Shown here one piece after another: positions 42,148 to 50,512 of a stretch of DNA of 64,000 nucleotides. Origin of the DNA: an uncultured Lachnospiraceae bacterium (GTDB lineage Bacteria > Bacillota > Clostridia > Lachnospirales > Lachnospiraceae). Made by a program: the position numbers and the translations under genes. Where the stretch lies: NCBI GenBank assembly GCA_947384285.1, contig CANDGI010000003.1:1-64000 (forward strand). The letters run 5' to 3'. The notes below the pieces were generated by a model. The model saw only the letters and a list, made by a program, of their open reading frames with translations, ran no database searches and was not told the DNA's origin. The first letter of the stretch is position 1, and each line of letters opens with the position of its first letter.

Positions 42148-42170
42148 TATAATATCTTCCGAATATTATA
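42148..42170 (-). promoter_or_regulatory. TATAAT-containing palindrome, likely -10/operator
   Basis: TATAATAT and ATATTATA flank seven bases; TATAAT occurs in both orientations. It lies about 90 bp before the alpha-galactosidase start codon and probably includes the -10 of its own promoter. Confidence 0.45.
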
Positions 42171-42255
42171 TCATCCAAAGGAACTGGTGTCTACCCAATG
42201 CTCCGGGAAACGGCTGTTTCATGGAGCAAGACAAGGATAAGCGAAATAAACGAAC

Positions 42256-42308
42256 AGCCTGCGCTATGTACTCATTCATGTAAGCATGATGCGCACATAG
42301 CGCAGGCT
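42256..42308 (-). terminator. Hairpin after the permease operon
   Basis: AGCCTGCGCTATGT and ACATAGCGCAGGCT form a 14-bp perfect stem with a 25-base loop, followed on the minus strand by a moderately T-rich stretch. It may terminate or attenuate transcription between the permease genes and the alpha-galactosidase gene. Confidence 0.6.
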
Positions 42309-42344
42309 ATGGCTAAACTCATAATCTTATGGCTATGCAGCCTT

Positions 42345-43214
42345 TTATTTTACTGCTCCATTTACAACACCGTTGATAATCTGCTTCTGACATACGATAT
42401 AGAAAATCAGAATCGGCAGCAAAGCTAACAGGTAAGATGCAAATGCCAGGTTATAATTGGTTCCGAACTGTGACTGGAAATTTAACTGTGCCAAAGGAAG
42501 TGTATTCACGTCGCTTCCTGACATAATAACCAACGGGGTCATTACGTCGTTCCATGTGCTCATAGCTGTCAAAACTGCTACAGTTGCATGCATAGGCTTC
42601 ATATTCGGGAAAATAATCTTCCAATAAGTCTGCCATATGCTTGCACCGTCCACGCAGGCTGCTTCTTCCAGCGCCAGAGGGATATTTTTCAGGTATCCTG
42701 AATACAGCATAATGTTCATAGGCATAAAGAATACCACATATAGTACAATAACGCCAAACCGATTTGCGATCCCCATCTGGGAAGTCTGTTTTACCAAAGG
42801 CATCATCAATACTGCAAAAGGCACAAACATACCGCTTACAATATAGAAATAAGATACCTTGAATAATTTCAGCTTCGCCATTTTTCTTCCGATTACATAA
42901 CCTGCAAGGGAATGGAGTAAAATACAGATAATTACGGTTGCTCCTGTCAGCAGCAAACTGTTGCCCAGGGAACGCCAGAAATCTGTTACACGCATTGCCT
43001 CTGCAAAATTACTAAAACTCCAGCTTGCTGGGAATCCCAACGCCCCTGCTACGTCATTGGTCATTTCAGAAGGTTTTTTAAAAGCAATGATCACTGTCAT
43101 ATAAATAGGGAATAATATGGTAAGACAGCCAATTGCTAAAAGTACATTGATTACATTATTCACGGCCTTGCCGCCAACTGCTCCTTCGCTTCCTTTGCTT
43201 CCTTTTTTTCCCAT
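42345..43214 (-). CDS. Sugar ABC transporter permease (MsmG/RafG type)
   Basis: The 289-residue CUT1 permease has six helices, the coupling loop LALEEAACVDGASIWQTYWKI and the C-terminal VCQKQIINGVVNGAVK typical of the MalG-type subunit. It overlaps the preceding permease gene by one base. Next to an alpha-galactosidase it is expected to import raffinose-family sugars. No ATPase gene accompanies it. Confidence 0.94.
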   Translation of the reverse strand: MGKKGSKGSEGAVGGKAVNNVINVLLAIGCLTILFPIYMTVIIAFKKPSEMTNDVAGALGFPASWSFSNFAEAMRVTDFWRSLGNSLLLTGATVIICILLHSLAGYVIGRKMAKLKLFKVSYFYIVSGMFVPFAVLMMPLVKQTSQMGIANRFGVIVLYVVFFMPMNIMLYSGYLKNIPLALEEAACVDGASIWQTYWKIIFPNMKPMHATVAVLTAMSTWNDVMTPLVIMSGSDVNTLPLAQLNFQSQFGTNYNLAFASYLLALLPILIFYIVCQKQIINGVVNGAVK

Positions 43215-44107
43215 TACAACTGCTCCTCCTTACCTCCTAAGAATTTCATCTGCAGGAACGAAATAACTACGATTACTATAAAGAATACAAACGCATTTGC
43301 ACTTTGGAACCCAAACTGCCCGCCGCTCATACCATTGTTATAAATCAGGTAAGAAATGGATTCTGTACTCTGGGACGGGCCGCCCTTTGTCAAAGACATA
43401 ATCTGGTCGAATACCATCAATGCATTTTTCATGCAAAGCACCAGGTTGATACTAAAGAACGGCAGAATCAATGGGAAGGTAAGGCTCCAGAATTTTTTCC
43501 ATCCGCTGACTCCATCAATCATTCCTGCTTCATAAACTTCCGCTGGAACGGTCTGCAATCCTGAAATATAAATAATCGTATTCATTGCAATTCCCTGCCA
43601 TGCGCCTACAATCACGATAGCAATCCATGCTGTCTTGGTGCTTGCAAGCATACTGTTTTGGAGAAATCCGATTCCGGTTGCTTCTCCCACTGCCGGAAGG
43701 ATATATGTAAATACAAAGCTGAAAATATAACCTACAACCAATCCTCCCAATATATTCGGTACAAAATATATTCCTCGTAACGCACTTTTTCCCCGTATTT
43801 CACGATTTAACCCTAAAGCAAGGATTAAACTTATTATATTGACCGCAATGGTCATAACTACTGCATATTTAAATGTAAACAGATAAGATTTCCCTACACG
43901 AAGGTCGGTAAATAAGTCTTTAAAATTCCGAAGGCCGACTATATCAAAATCGCCGTATCCTTTGTAATTGGTAAGCCCATAATAGAAACCTTTCAACAAC
44001 GGAAGGGTATTGAATAAGAAGAACAGAATAAGCACAGGAATCAGCATCCCAAGAAAAATCTTATCATTTTTTGTCCATAATTTATCTCTCTTTCCTTCAT
44101 TTCCCAT
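43214..44107 (-). CDS. Sugar ABC transporter permease (MsmF/RafF type)
   Basis: The 297-residue MalF-type permease has six helices and the coupling loop VYEAGMIDGVSGWKKFWSLTFPL. The N-terminal LFFLFNTLPLLKGFYYGLTNYKGYG is usual for this group. It starts three bases after the binding-protein gene and forms a heterodimer with the product of the next gene. Confidence 0.94.
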   Translation of the reverse strand: MGNEGKRDKLWTKNDKIFLGMLIPVLILFFLFNTLPLLKGFYYGLTNYKGYGDFDIVGLRNFKDLFTDLRVGKSYLFTFKYAVVMTIAVNIISLILALGLNREIRGKSALRGIYFVPNILGGLVVGYIFSFVFTYILPAVGEATGIGFLQNSMLASTKTAWIAIVIVGAWQGIAMNTIIYISGLQTVPAEVYEAGMIDGVSGWKKFWSLTFPLILPFFSINLVLCMKNALMVFDQIMSLTKGGPSQSTESISYLIYNNGMSGGQFGFQSANAFVFFIVIVVISFLQMKFLGGKEEQL

Positions 44108-44110
44108 GAT

Positions 44111-45403
44111 CTATTCCCCCTTTTCCTGGTATTTTTGTACTTTGGCGATAATATCTCGGTTATATCTAACCCATTCGTTATCAAACCTGGTAAGGAAAGT
44201 GTCAAGGGCATTGCTGCTGTCATCAAACAGGTATGTCTGGATCATGGCATCCACTGCCATCTCATTGGGATAATGGTGGTCCTGATAATCCGCAATAATA
44301 CCATTATCTATGTACTCTTTCATACCAGCCAGTTCTGGAGCAAGCTCAAATTCACCTTTCTTACATGGCACTGCACTCTGGTCATCCAAGTAGCCCTGGA
44401 TATTTTCGTCTTCCAACAGAAATCTTAATACTTCATATGCTTCTTCTTTGTGTTCACAATCTTCCATGACACAGAACATTAAATCGTTACCAGAATTTAA
44501 GATGTTCTCTTCTGCATTGCTGCTTGCCGGGAATACAAAAGAATCAATATTCATATCCGGGTTTACCGACTTAATCTGTGGGATTGCATAACTACCGATG
44601 GTGTACATGGCAGCCTGGCCTCTTGCAAAAGCTGTACATGCATCATTATAGCTGTATGCTACCGGATCGGACTGTCCATATTTCAGAAGTTCTTTATCTT
44701 TTATTGCAATTTCTTCATATGCTTCTGAAAATTTAGCATTTCCGCTGTTTACCTGATATGCAATATCTGTTTCACACAAGTTTACCGCAATCGCATTCCA
44801 TGGTGCAAGGCAGGTCCAGGTATCCTTATATCCAAAATACAAAGGCTGGATTCCCTCTGCTGCTATGGTGTCGCAAAGTTCCGTAAATTCTTCCCATGTG
44901 GTGGGAATCGTCCATCCATGTTCCTCAAACATATCCTTGTTGTAAAGGATGCCTGCCGCATTTGCCATATAAGGCACGGCATAAACGCCATCCTGGGGAA
45001 CATATTCCAAATCCTTGTTGGCAGAAAGATAATTCTCCTTGATGTCAGAAAGCCCATCAAAATCGGAAATATCCATCAGCATTTTAGCATCCAGGAAATT
45101 GGAATAGTTAATATCGCCGCCGATTCCAATAATATCAGGATTGTTTTCCCGGATAAACCTGGTCTTTAAAATTACCATGGCATCATTGGGTGAATCAATC
45201 ACCAGCTTGATGTTGTCGTGGGTAGCATTGAACTTTTCTTCCAGGGCTTCAAATACATCCACCGCCTCTGGCTTGTAATGAACCAGCTCAATCACGACCT
45301 TTCCGTCCGCATCATCCTTGTTGCCGCAGCCACTAAGCAAAAGCCCTGAGACAATTGTCATAGCAAGGAATAATGCCATTACTCTTTTCTTTTTCTTTGC
45401 CAT
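44111..45403 (-). CDS. Raffinose-type sugar-binding lipoprotein
   Basis: The 430-residue protein starts MAKKKKRVMALFLAMTIVSG and has the lipobox LLSGC (Cys25), so it is anchored outside the membrane. The rest is an extracellular solute-binding family 1 protein (VIELVHYKPEAVDVFEALEE, AYSYNDACTAFARGQAAMYT). The ATG at 45403 has GAGGAGG six to seven bases upstream; the longer frame lacks one. It is the first gene after an operator-like region and precedes both permeases and the alpha-galactosidase, pointing to melibiose, raffinose or stachyose as ligand. Confidence 0.94.
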   Translation of the reverse strand: MAKKKKRVMALFLAMTIVSGLLLSGCGNKDDADGKVVIELVHYKPEAVDVFEALEEKFNATHDNIKLVIDSPNDAMVILKTRFIRENNPDIIGIGGDINYSNFLDAKMLMDISDFDGLSDIKENYLSANKDLEYVPQDGVYAVPYMANAAGILYNKDMFEEHGWTIPTTWEEFTELCDTIAAEGIQPLYFGYKDTWTCLAPWNAIAVNLCETDIAYQVNSGNAKFSEAYEEIAIKDKELLKYGQSDPVAYSYNDACTAFARGQAAMYTIGSYAIPQIKSVNPDMNIDSFVFPASSNAEENILNSGNDLMFCVMEDCEHKEEAYEVLRFLLEDENIQGYLDDQSAVPCKKGEFELAPELAGMKEYIDNGIIADYQDHHYPNEMAVDAMIQTYLFDDSSNALDTFLTRFDNEWVRYNRDIIAKVQKYQEKGE

Positions 45404-45485
45404 TTTTAACCTCCTCGTCTTTTTAAACAAATTTTCTGTTGGAACCTTGCTCTTTGCATTGCTAATTTTATTTAGTTATGTTTTG

Positions 45486-45509
45486 TTTTGCAATATATTA
45501 TGTGCAAAA
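45486..45509. promoter_or_regulatory. Operator candidate of the raffinose operon
   Basis: TTTTGCA and TGCAAAA form a perfect inverted repeat separated by ten bases. On the minus strand it overlaps a promoter-like TTGTAT-N17-CATAAT about 90 bp upstream of the binding-protein gene. The adjacent LacI protein is the likely ligand, although LacI sites are usually contiguous. Confidence 0.5.
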
Positions 45510-45562
45510 CCAATTTTTTATACAAATTTTATAAATATTTTATGTATATTTTATACAAAAAA

Positions 45563-45595
45563 CGGACAGTGTACAAATTTCTTGTCCACTGTCCG
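45563..45595 (-). terminator. Rho-independent terminator of the LacI gene
   Basis: CGGACAGTGGACAAG pairs with TTGTACACTGTCCG (one mismatch) and is followed by six T on the minus strand. It separates the LacI transcript from the sugar importer operon. Confidence 0.85.
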
Positions 45596-45602
45596 CGATA
45601 AA

Positions 45603-46610
45603 TTAATTGATGTTTTTTACGCTTTCCCGCACAATCAGCTCTACCGGAAGCTTAAATGATTTGGCTATAATCTCCTCCCCCTTGATTCTTTGAACCAAAA
45701 GCTTTACCGCCTCCTCGCCTTTTTCCTGCACAGACTGCCGAACCGTTGTAAGCATCGGGCGGCTGAGCCTTGCATAAACGTTATCATCAAAGCCTGCCAC
45801 AGAAATATCGTCTGGAACCCTCAAGCCTTCCCCAAAGAAAATGCTGATCGCCTCGTTTGCCAACAGGTCTGATACCACAAAAACAGCTGTGTATTTTTCC
45901 TGTTTGGCTTTGAGGGCAAAGTTCCTAAGCGCCTCCCGCCGCAGATTCCTGCTGCTGGGAAGATAGTAATAGTCCTTGTTGCTGTAGGTTACGCCATAAT
46001 CCTCCAATGCATCGCAATAGCCCCGGAACCGCTCATAGGTACTGGATACCGGGCTCTTCTTATCACAGAAAAAAGCAATTTTCCGGTGTCCCTGCTTGAG
46101 CATATATTCCGTAATCTGCTTTCCTCCCTCGTAATCGGCAATTCCCACATTATCATAATCGCCCTCGCCGCAGTCAACATACACCAAAGGCTTTCCAACC
46201 CTCTCTGCAAACCTTTGGCATTCCCAGGGATCAAAGCCTATTACAATTCCGCCCTGGATATTGCGTGCCTGCAGTTTATGGTAGATATCCTCTTCATCCT
46301 GGGGAATTCCGCAGACTGGATACCTGCCATATTCCTGTAGTTTTACACAAATGGAATTTAAAAGCTCTGCACAGAAAGGGTCTGTAAAAACACTTTCCTT
46401 ATAACGCAGATAGAAATCCACCGATATCAGCTTTAAGTCCTTTCCATATTCTTCCTGATGAACAGCCTTTTGAAACCCATATTGTATCAGCGCCTCTTCA
46501 ATTCTCTGCCTTGTGGCAGGGGACATCTTTTCTGTATGTCCATTTACAACATTCGATACGGTTGTAGGGCTAAGACCTAATATCGATGCAATTTCTTTAA
46601 TCGTAATCAT
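45603..46610 (-). CDS. LacI-family regulator of the raffinose operon
   Basis: The 335-residue protein starts MITIKEIASILGLSPTTVSN, a typical LacI helix-turn-helix, then NVVNGHTEKMSPATRQRIEE and an effector domain (GGIVIGFDPWECQRFAERVG, VAGFDDNVYARLSRPMLTTV). It lies upstream of and in line with the binding-protein/permease/alpha-galactosidase operon, separated by a terminator and an operator-like palindrome. Local repression of that operon is the expected role. It starts 50 bp after the fructokinase gene and is probably co-transcribed with it. Confidence 0.93.
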   Translation of the reverse strand: MITIKEIASILGLSPTTVSNVVNGHTEKMSPATRQRIEEALIQYGFQKAVHQEEYGKDLKLISVDFYLRYKESVFTDPFCAELLNSICVKLQEYGRYPVCGIPQDEEDIYHKLQARNIQGGIVIGFDPWECQRFAERVGKPLVYVDCGEGDYDNVGIADYEGGKQITEYMLKQGHRKIAFFCDKKSPVSSTYERFRGYCDALEDYGVTYSNKDYYYLPSSRNLRREALRNFALKAKQEKYTAVFVVSDLLANEAISIFFGEGLRVPDDISVAGFDDNVYARLSRPMLTTVRQSVQEKGEEAVKLLVQRIKGEEIIAKSFKLPVELIVRESVKNIN

Positions 46611-46660
46611 AACCGCTCCCTAACTTCACATCTTCCGCTGCATGCAGACTTGCACGCCAA

Positions 46661-47629
46661 TTAACAGTCATTTTCCTTTATAACCTTATACACATCATCC
46701 ATTTCCGGCATAGAACGGATGGCTCCTTTTTTGGTGGTAACCAAATAAGCCGCCGCATTGGCAAAGGTAAGCATCTGCTCTAAGTCATCTTTTGTCAGGC
46801 TGTCAATATCACGGTCCAGCAAACCATGGAGGATACTGCCGCAGAAGGTATCTCCTGCACCTGTAGTTTCAATGGTTCCGCCCAATTTAAAGCTGGGCTT
46901 GTACACGGTCAGATCTTTATAAAAGGCATAGCTTCCATCTGCCCCGGCCGTCACCTGGAACAGCTTTACCGGGAATTTCTCTCTCAGAATCTTTGCGCCC
47001 TTTTCAATATCCTTTTCTCCGGTGAGGAATTCCACTTCTTCTTCTGAAATCTTGCATACATCACATTTGCTCAGTCCATATTCCATCTTCTCTTTTGCAT
47101 TACTTAAATCCTTCCAAAGAGGAATCCGCAGATTCGGGTCAAAGGAAACCAGAACTCCATTGTCCTTTGCAATGTTTACAGCCTTCTCGGTTGCTTTGCA
47201 AACGCCCTCATGGGTCATAGACAAGGTTCCGAAATGGAAAATCCGGCTGTTTTTAATCTGCTCCTCATCCACCTCTTCTTCCGTCAGCATCATGTCCGCT
47301 CCTGGATTGCGGTAAAATGCGAAATCACGGTCGCCGTTTTCAAAGGTTTTCACAAATGCCAATGTTGTCTTCACTTCATCATCAAAGCACAGCCCTTCCG
47401 TACCTATTTCCAAATCTGTTAAGGTATCCCGAAGCAGGTATCCGAACTGGTCTTTTCCCACCTTGCCGATAAAATTCGTGGTTCTCCCACACTTATTCAG
47501 CAATGCCAAAACATTGCAGGGCGCACCGCCCGGGTTTGCCTCCAACAGGGAATTCCCCTGCTGGGATTCCCCCGTATAAGTAAAATCAATTAATAGTTCC
47601 CCCAATGCTGTTACATCATACTTTGCCAT
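46661..47629 (-). CDS. Fructokinase (PfkB family)
   Basis: The 322-residue sugar kinase starts MAKYDVTALGELLIDFTYTG, has the PfkB signature GGAPCNVLALLNKCGR and the catalytic motif TTGAGDTFCGSILHGL with the base Asp. Closest by pattern are clostridial fructokinases, which make fructose-6-phosphate from free fructose. That would serve the fructose released by the GH32 enzyme from sucrose left after raffinose cleavage. It lies between argS and a LacI gene, 29 bp after argS. Confidence 0.88.
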   Translation of the reverse strand: MAKYDVTALGELLIDFTYTGESQQGNSLLEANPGGAPCNVLALLNKCGRTTNFIGKVGKDQFGYLLRDTLTDLEIGTEGLCFDDEVKTTLAFVKTFENGDRDFAFYRNPGADMMLTEEEVDEEQIKNSRIFHFGTLSMTHEGVCKATEKAVNIAKDNGVLVSFDPNLRIPLWKDLSNAKEKMEYGLSKCDVCKISEEEVEFLTGEKDIEKGAKILREKFPVKLFQVTAGADGSYAFYKDLTVYKPSFKLGGTIETTGAGDTFCGSILHGLLDRDIDSLTKDDLEQMLTFANAAAYLVTTKKGAIRSMPEMDDVYKVIKENDC

Positions 47630-47658
47630 TTTTCTATCCTCCTGTTTTTATCTTTTTC

Positions 47659-49428
47659 TTACATACGTTCCGGCGCTTCAAATCCTAATACATCAATGGA
47701 GATTTCCAATGCTCTCTTGGCCAGCTCCAATAATTTGATATAGCCAGCCTGTATCATCTCATCCTGCTCTCCCATGATTTTTGTCTCATGATAAAAATGG
47801 TTAAAGGCATTGGCCAGATCATAAATGTAGGCGCACACCTTATGAGGGGCAGATTCTTCGAATGCGCTCTCCATCACGCCGTTGAACTTGCTGATTTCAA
47901 GCATCAATGCCTTTTCGCTGTCGGAATGAGCCGGCAGAATCTGCGCCTGCTCCGGCATTCTTTTCTCTGCCTGGTATCTCTTTAAAATAGACTTAATGCG
48001 CACAATGGTATATAAGATATATGGTCCCGTATTTCCCTCAAAGGACGTAAACCTGTCAATATCGAAAATATAATCCTTGGAAGCTTGATTGGACAAATCT
48101 CCGTATTTGATTGCAGAAAGAGCCACAATCTTTGCCGTCTTACGGCCTTCCTCCTCTTCTACGGTATGGTTGTCCGTAATTTTTTTGTACATTTCCTCAT
48201 TAATGCCAGACAAAAGGTATTCCAGGCGCATCACGCCGCCTTCCCTGGTCTTAAAGGGCTTGCCGTCCTTTCCGTTCATGGTGCCAAAGCCCAGGAATTT
48301 CAGCTTCGTCTCTGGCCCAGCCAGCCCTGTCTTTCTTGCGCAGCGGAAAACCTGTGTAAAATACAGCTCCTGGCGCTTATCCACCACATAAATGATTTCA
48401 TCCGGGTGGTAATCCTGCATACGCCATACAATCGTAGCAAGATCCGTGGTATTGTAAAGGGAAGCCCCATCTGATTTCAAAATCATGCAGGGCGGAACCT
48501 CTTTCGCATCCGTCTCCTCTTTCACATCTACCACCAATGCGCCCTCGCTGATATAGGCAAACCCATCTTTTTTCATCTTCTCGACCATATCTGGAATATA
48601 AGGCTGGGCGTCCGATTCCCCTTTCCATAATTCAAAGGATACGTTTAGATTTTCATAATTGCGTTTCAAATCGCTGACAGATACATGTAAGATATGCCCA
48701 AGCAAAGCCTGATAGCCTTTCCTGCCGTGCTGCAGCTCATAAGTCGCCTCCATGGCTGCTTCTTTATATGCCTCATCCTCTTTGGATTTCCCGCTGGCAG
48801 CAGGATATATCTCCTCAAGCTCAGAAATGGTAAAAGGCGGCTCTTTGGGATATTCCCCGGAATATGTTTCATCAAAATATACAAGCTCTGGCTTGCGCTC
48901 CCTCAACTCTGTAATAATCAATCCCATCTGCAGGCCCCAGTCCCCCAGATGCACGTCGCCAATCATATTGTGGCCCATGAATTTTCCAATCCGCTTTACG
49001 CTTTCCCCGATAATAGCAGAACGCAGATGGCCCACATGGAGAGGTTTTGCCACATTCGGCCCGCCGTAATCAATGAGAATGGTTTTGGGATGCTCGCATT
49101 TCTTACATCCAAGCCGCTCTTTGTCCGCCTCCATCTGCCTGAGATAATCTGCCAGATACCCAGGATCCAGCTTTAAATTCAAAAAACCCGGCTTCACAGA
49201 TTCTGCAGACTGGAACATCCCATTGCCCTTTAGCTGCTTTGCCACCTTATCTGCAATCAAAAAAGGAGCACATTTGTATTCCTTTGCTGCCGCCATGGCT
49301 CCATTACACTGATATTCACAGAGATCCGGGCGGTTGGATAAGGTTACCTTCCCATATTTCTCATCATAACCGCTGGCCTTCATGGCTTCCATCACCTGTT
49401 CACTAATCACATCTAATATCTTTTCCAT
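47659..49428 (-). CDS. argS: Arginyl-tRNA synthetase
   Basis: ArgRS charges tRNA-Arg. The 589-residue class I enzyme begins MEKILDVISEQVMEAMKASG, has the HIGH-type motif KPLHVGHLRSAIIG, the N-terminal additional domain and the C-terminal anticodon-binding region (YTIVRIKSILKRY ... AFNHFYHETKIM). In place of KMSKS it has the TMNGKDGKPFKTREGG loop usual for ArgRS. The ATG at 49428 has AGGAGAG upstream. No T-box sequence was found in the 193-bp leader region. It is followed at 29 bp by the fructokinase gene, an unusual partner. Confidence 0.97.
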   Translation of the reverse strand: MEKILDVISEQVMEAMKASGYDEKYGKVTLSNRPDLCEYQCNGAMAAAKEYKCAPFLIADKVAKQLKGNGMFQSAESVKPGFLNLKLDPGYLADYLRQMEADKERLGCKKCEHPKTILIDYGGPNVAKPLHVGHLRSAIIGESVKRIGKFMGHNMIGDVHLGDWGLQMGLIITELRERKPELVYFDETYSGEYPKEPPFTISELEEIYPAASGKSKEDEAYKEAAMEATYELQHGRKGYQALLGHILHVSVSDLKRNYENLNVSFELWKGESDAQPYIPDMVEKMKKDGFAYISEGALVVDVKEETDAKEVPPCMILKSDGASLYNTTDLATIVWRMQDYHPDEIIYVVDKRQELYFTQVFRCARKTGLAGPETKLKFLGFGTMNGKDGKPFKTREGGVMRLEYLLSGINEEMYKKITDNHTVEEEEGRKTAKIVALSAIKYGDLSNQASKDYIFDIDRFTSFEGNTGPYILYTIVRIKSILKRYQAEKRMPEQAQILPAHSDSEKALMLEISKFNGVMESAFEESAPHKVCAYIYDLANAFNHFYHETKIMGEQDEMIQAGYIKLLELAKRALEISIDVLGFEAPERM

Positions 49429-49621
49429 AAAATCTCTCCTGTAACTCTTACTTGCTTTTCTGCACACCTGCATTTCATCCATGCCAGACAGGTGTATTCC
49501 GCAGAATATGTAACTAATTTCCTATATCATAACAAAAAGCAGGCAAAATGTCACCTACTTTTTATTACTTCTTCTTATTTTATATATGATAGGCATTTCG
49601 TCCACATCTGTCAAGCCAATT

Positions 49622-50233
49622 CTATGCAGAAAAATTTCCTGCCAGGGGAAAATCCCCCATCTCTTTTGCACTTCCTGCCATATAGATGGTTCCATCCTCC
49701 GCTATCTCTTTTGCACTTCCTGCCATATAGATGATTCCATCCTCCGCTATCTCTTTTGCACTCCCTGTCATATAGATGGTTCCATCCTCCGCTATCTCTA
49801 TCCTTACATCCCTGTCTTGCATGTGTACCGTAACAGTTCCGTCTGCCAGCCCCATCCGCCTTGCCGCTGCCGCTGCTGCGCAGGCTCCTGTCCCAGACGC
49901 CAGCCTATCCCCTGTTCCCCGTTCATAAACCTCCATCACAATATTTTTCCGGTCAGCCACCTTGCAAAGCTGCATGTTCATGCGGTCTACATAGGGTTCC
50001 GGTGCTTCCGCCTTCCGAGGGGCAACCTCCTCCATCATAAACACACAATTAGGATTTCCCACAGACAGGCATACTGCATTATAATCATTGCCATGGAATT
50101 TTAAGTGTGCATTTACCATCTCTTCCTGGAATCCAGAAAAATTCATTTCCCGGCCTCCGTATACAGGCTTTCCCATATTTATCCGCATCATGCTGCCCAA
50201 CCCATGGTATTTTTTCATCTTCATATGAGCCAT
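49622..50233 (-). pseudogene. dapF: Degenerate diaminopimelate epimerase (dapF) with deletion and C-terminal repeats
   Basis: DapF normally converts LL- to meso-diaminopimelate with two catalytic cysteines. This frame starts like DapF (KKYHGLG) but jumps directly to MMRINMGKPVYGG, losing roughly 80 residues including the first catalytic Cys. The second active-site motif reads ERGTGDRLASGTGACA, where the family has an ACGTG-type motif, so the catalytic Cys is Ser. The C-terminal strand AEDGTIYMTGSAKEI is repeated three times (45-bp units). It cannot be a working epimerase. The frame is nevertheless open over about 200 codons, so a non-catalytic role cannot be excluded. I set the start at the ATG at 50233 (AAAGGA upstream); the frame is open to 50380. 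Confidence 0.8.
49661..49795 (-). repeat. Three 45-bp in-frame tandem repeats
   Basis: Units at 49661-49705, 49706-49750 and 49751-49795 are nearly identical and each encodes 15 residues (AEDGTIYMAGSAKEI type). They lengthen the C terminus of the DapF relic without breaking the frame. Confidence 0.95.
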
Positions 50234-50331
50234 ATCCATCCATCCTTTCCTATATCTTCCAAATCCATCAGCAAAACCATCTATACCTCCATTATATTCC
50301 CCATTTTTGCATATAACAGCACATAAACTGC

Positions 50332-50360
50332 TTGAAACCATGCAAAAAATGCTGTATACT
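50332..50360 (+). promoter_or_regulatory. SigA-type promoter of the AraC gene
   Basis: TTGAAA (50332-50337) is 17 bp from TATACT (50355-50360). The first ATG follows five bases after the -10, so transcripts would begin at or next to a start codon (leaderless). Confidence 0.75.
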
Positions 50361-50378
50361 TTACCATGAGGATTTACC

Positions 50379-50417
50379 ATGAGGAGGGATCCAGCCCAGC
50401 ACCACGAATCCCCATAA
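50379..50417 (+). other. Leader-like ORF copy A (interrupted)
   Basis: ATGAGGAGG starts a frame encoding MRRDPAQHHESP then TAA. Ignoring that stop, the same frame runs 45 codons through GGVLMVP to a TGA that overlaps the AraC start as ATGA. It matches leader B (54767-54871) in both sequence and frame spacing, so it is a related leader with a stop at codon 13. Confidence 0.5.
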
Positions 50418-50512
50418 CCTCCCCTGCTGGGAGGAGTCCTGATGGTTCCTGGTGCAATTCACAGTGCCCTGACGGTTCACAACCCCCAAACAATTTACGG
50501 AGGAACAAAAGC

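Larger units (their letters stand above)
42060..42344. other. Control region ahead of the alpha-galactosidase gene
   Basis: The gap contains two palindromes (42096-42121 and 42148-42170) and a long hairpin (42256-42308) described separately. The short G/C-rich inverted repeat GCGC..GCGC lies between them. No ORF is seen. Confidence 0.5.

Noticed and set aside
49429-49621. T-box leader before argS
   Set aside because: No AGGGTGG-type T-box sequence or antiterminator fold was visible in this gap.
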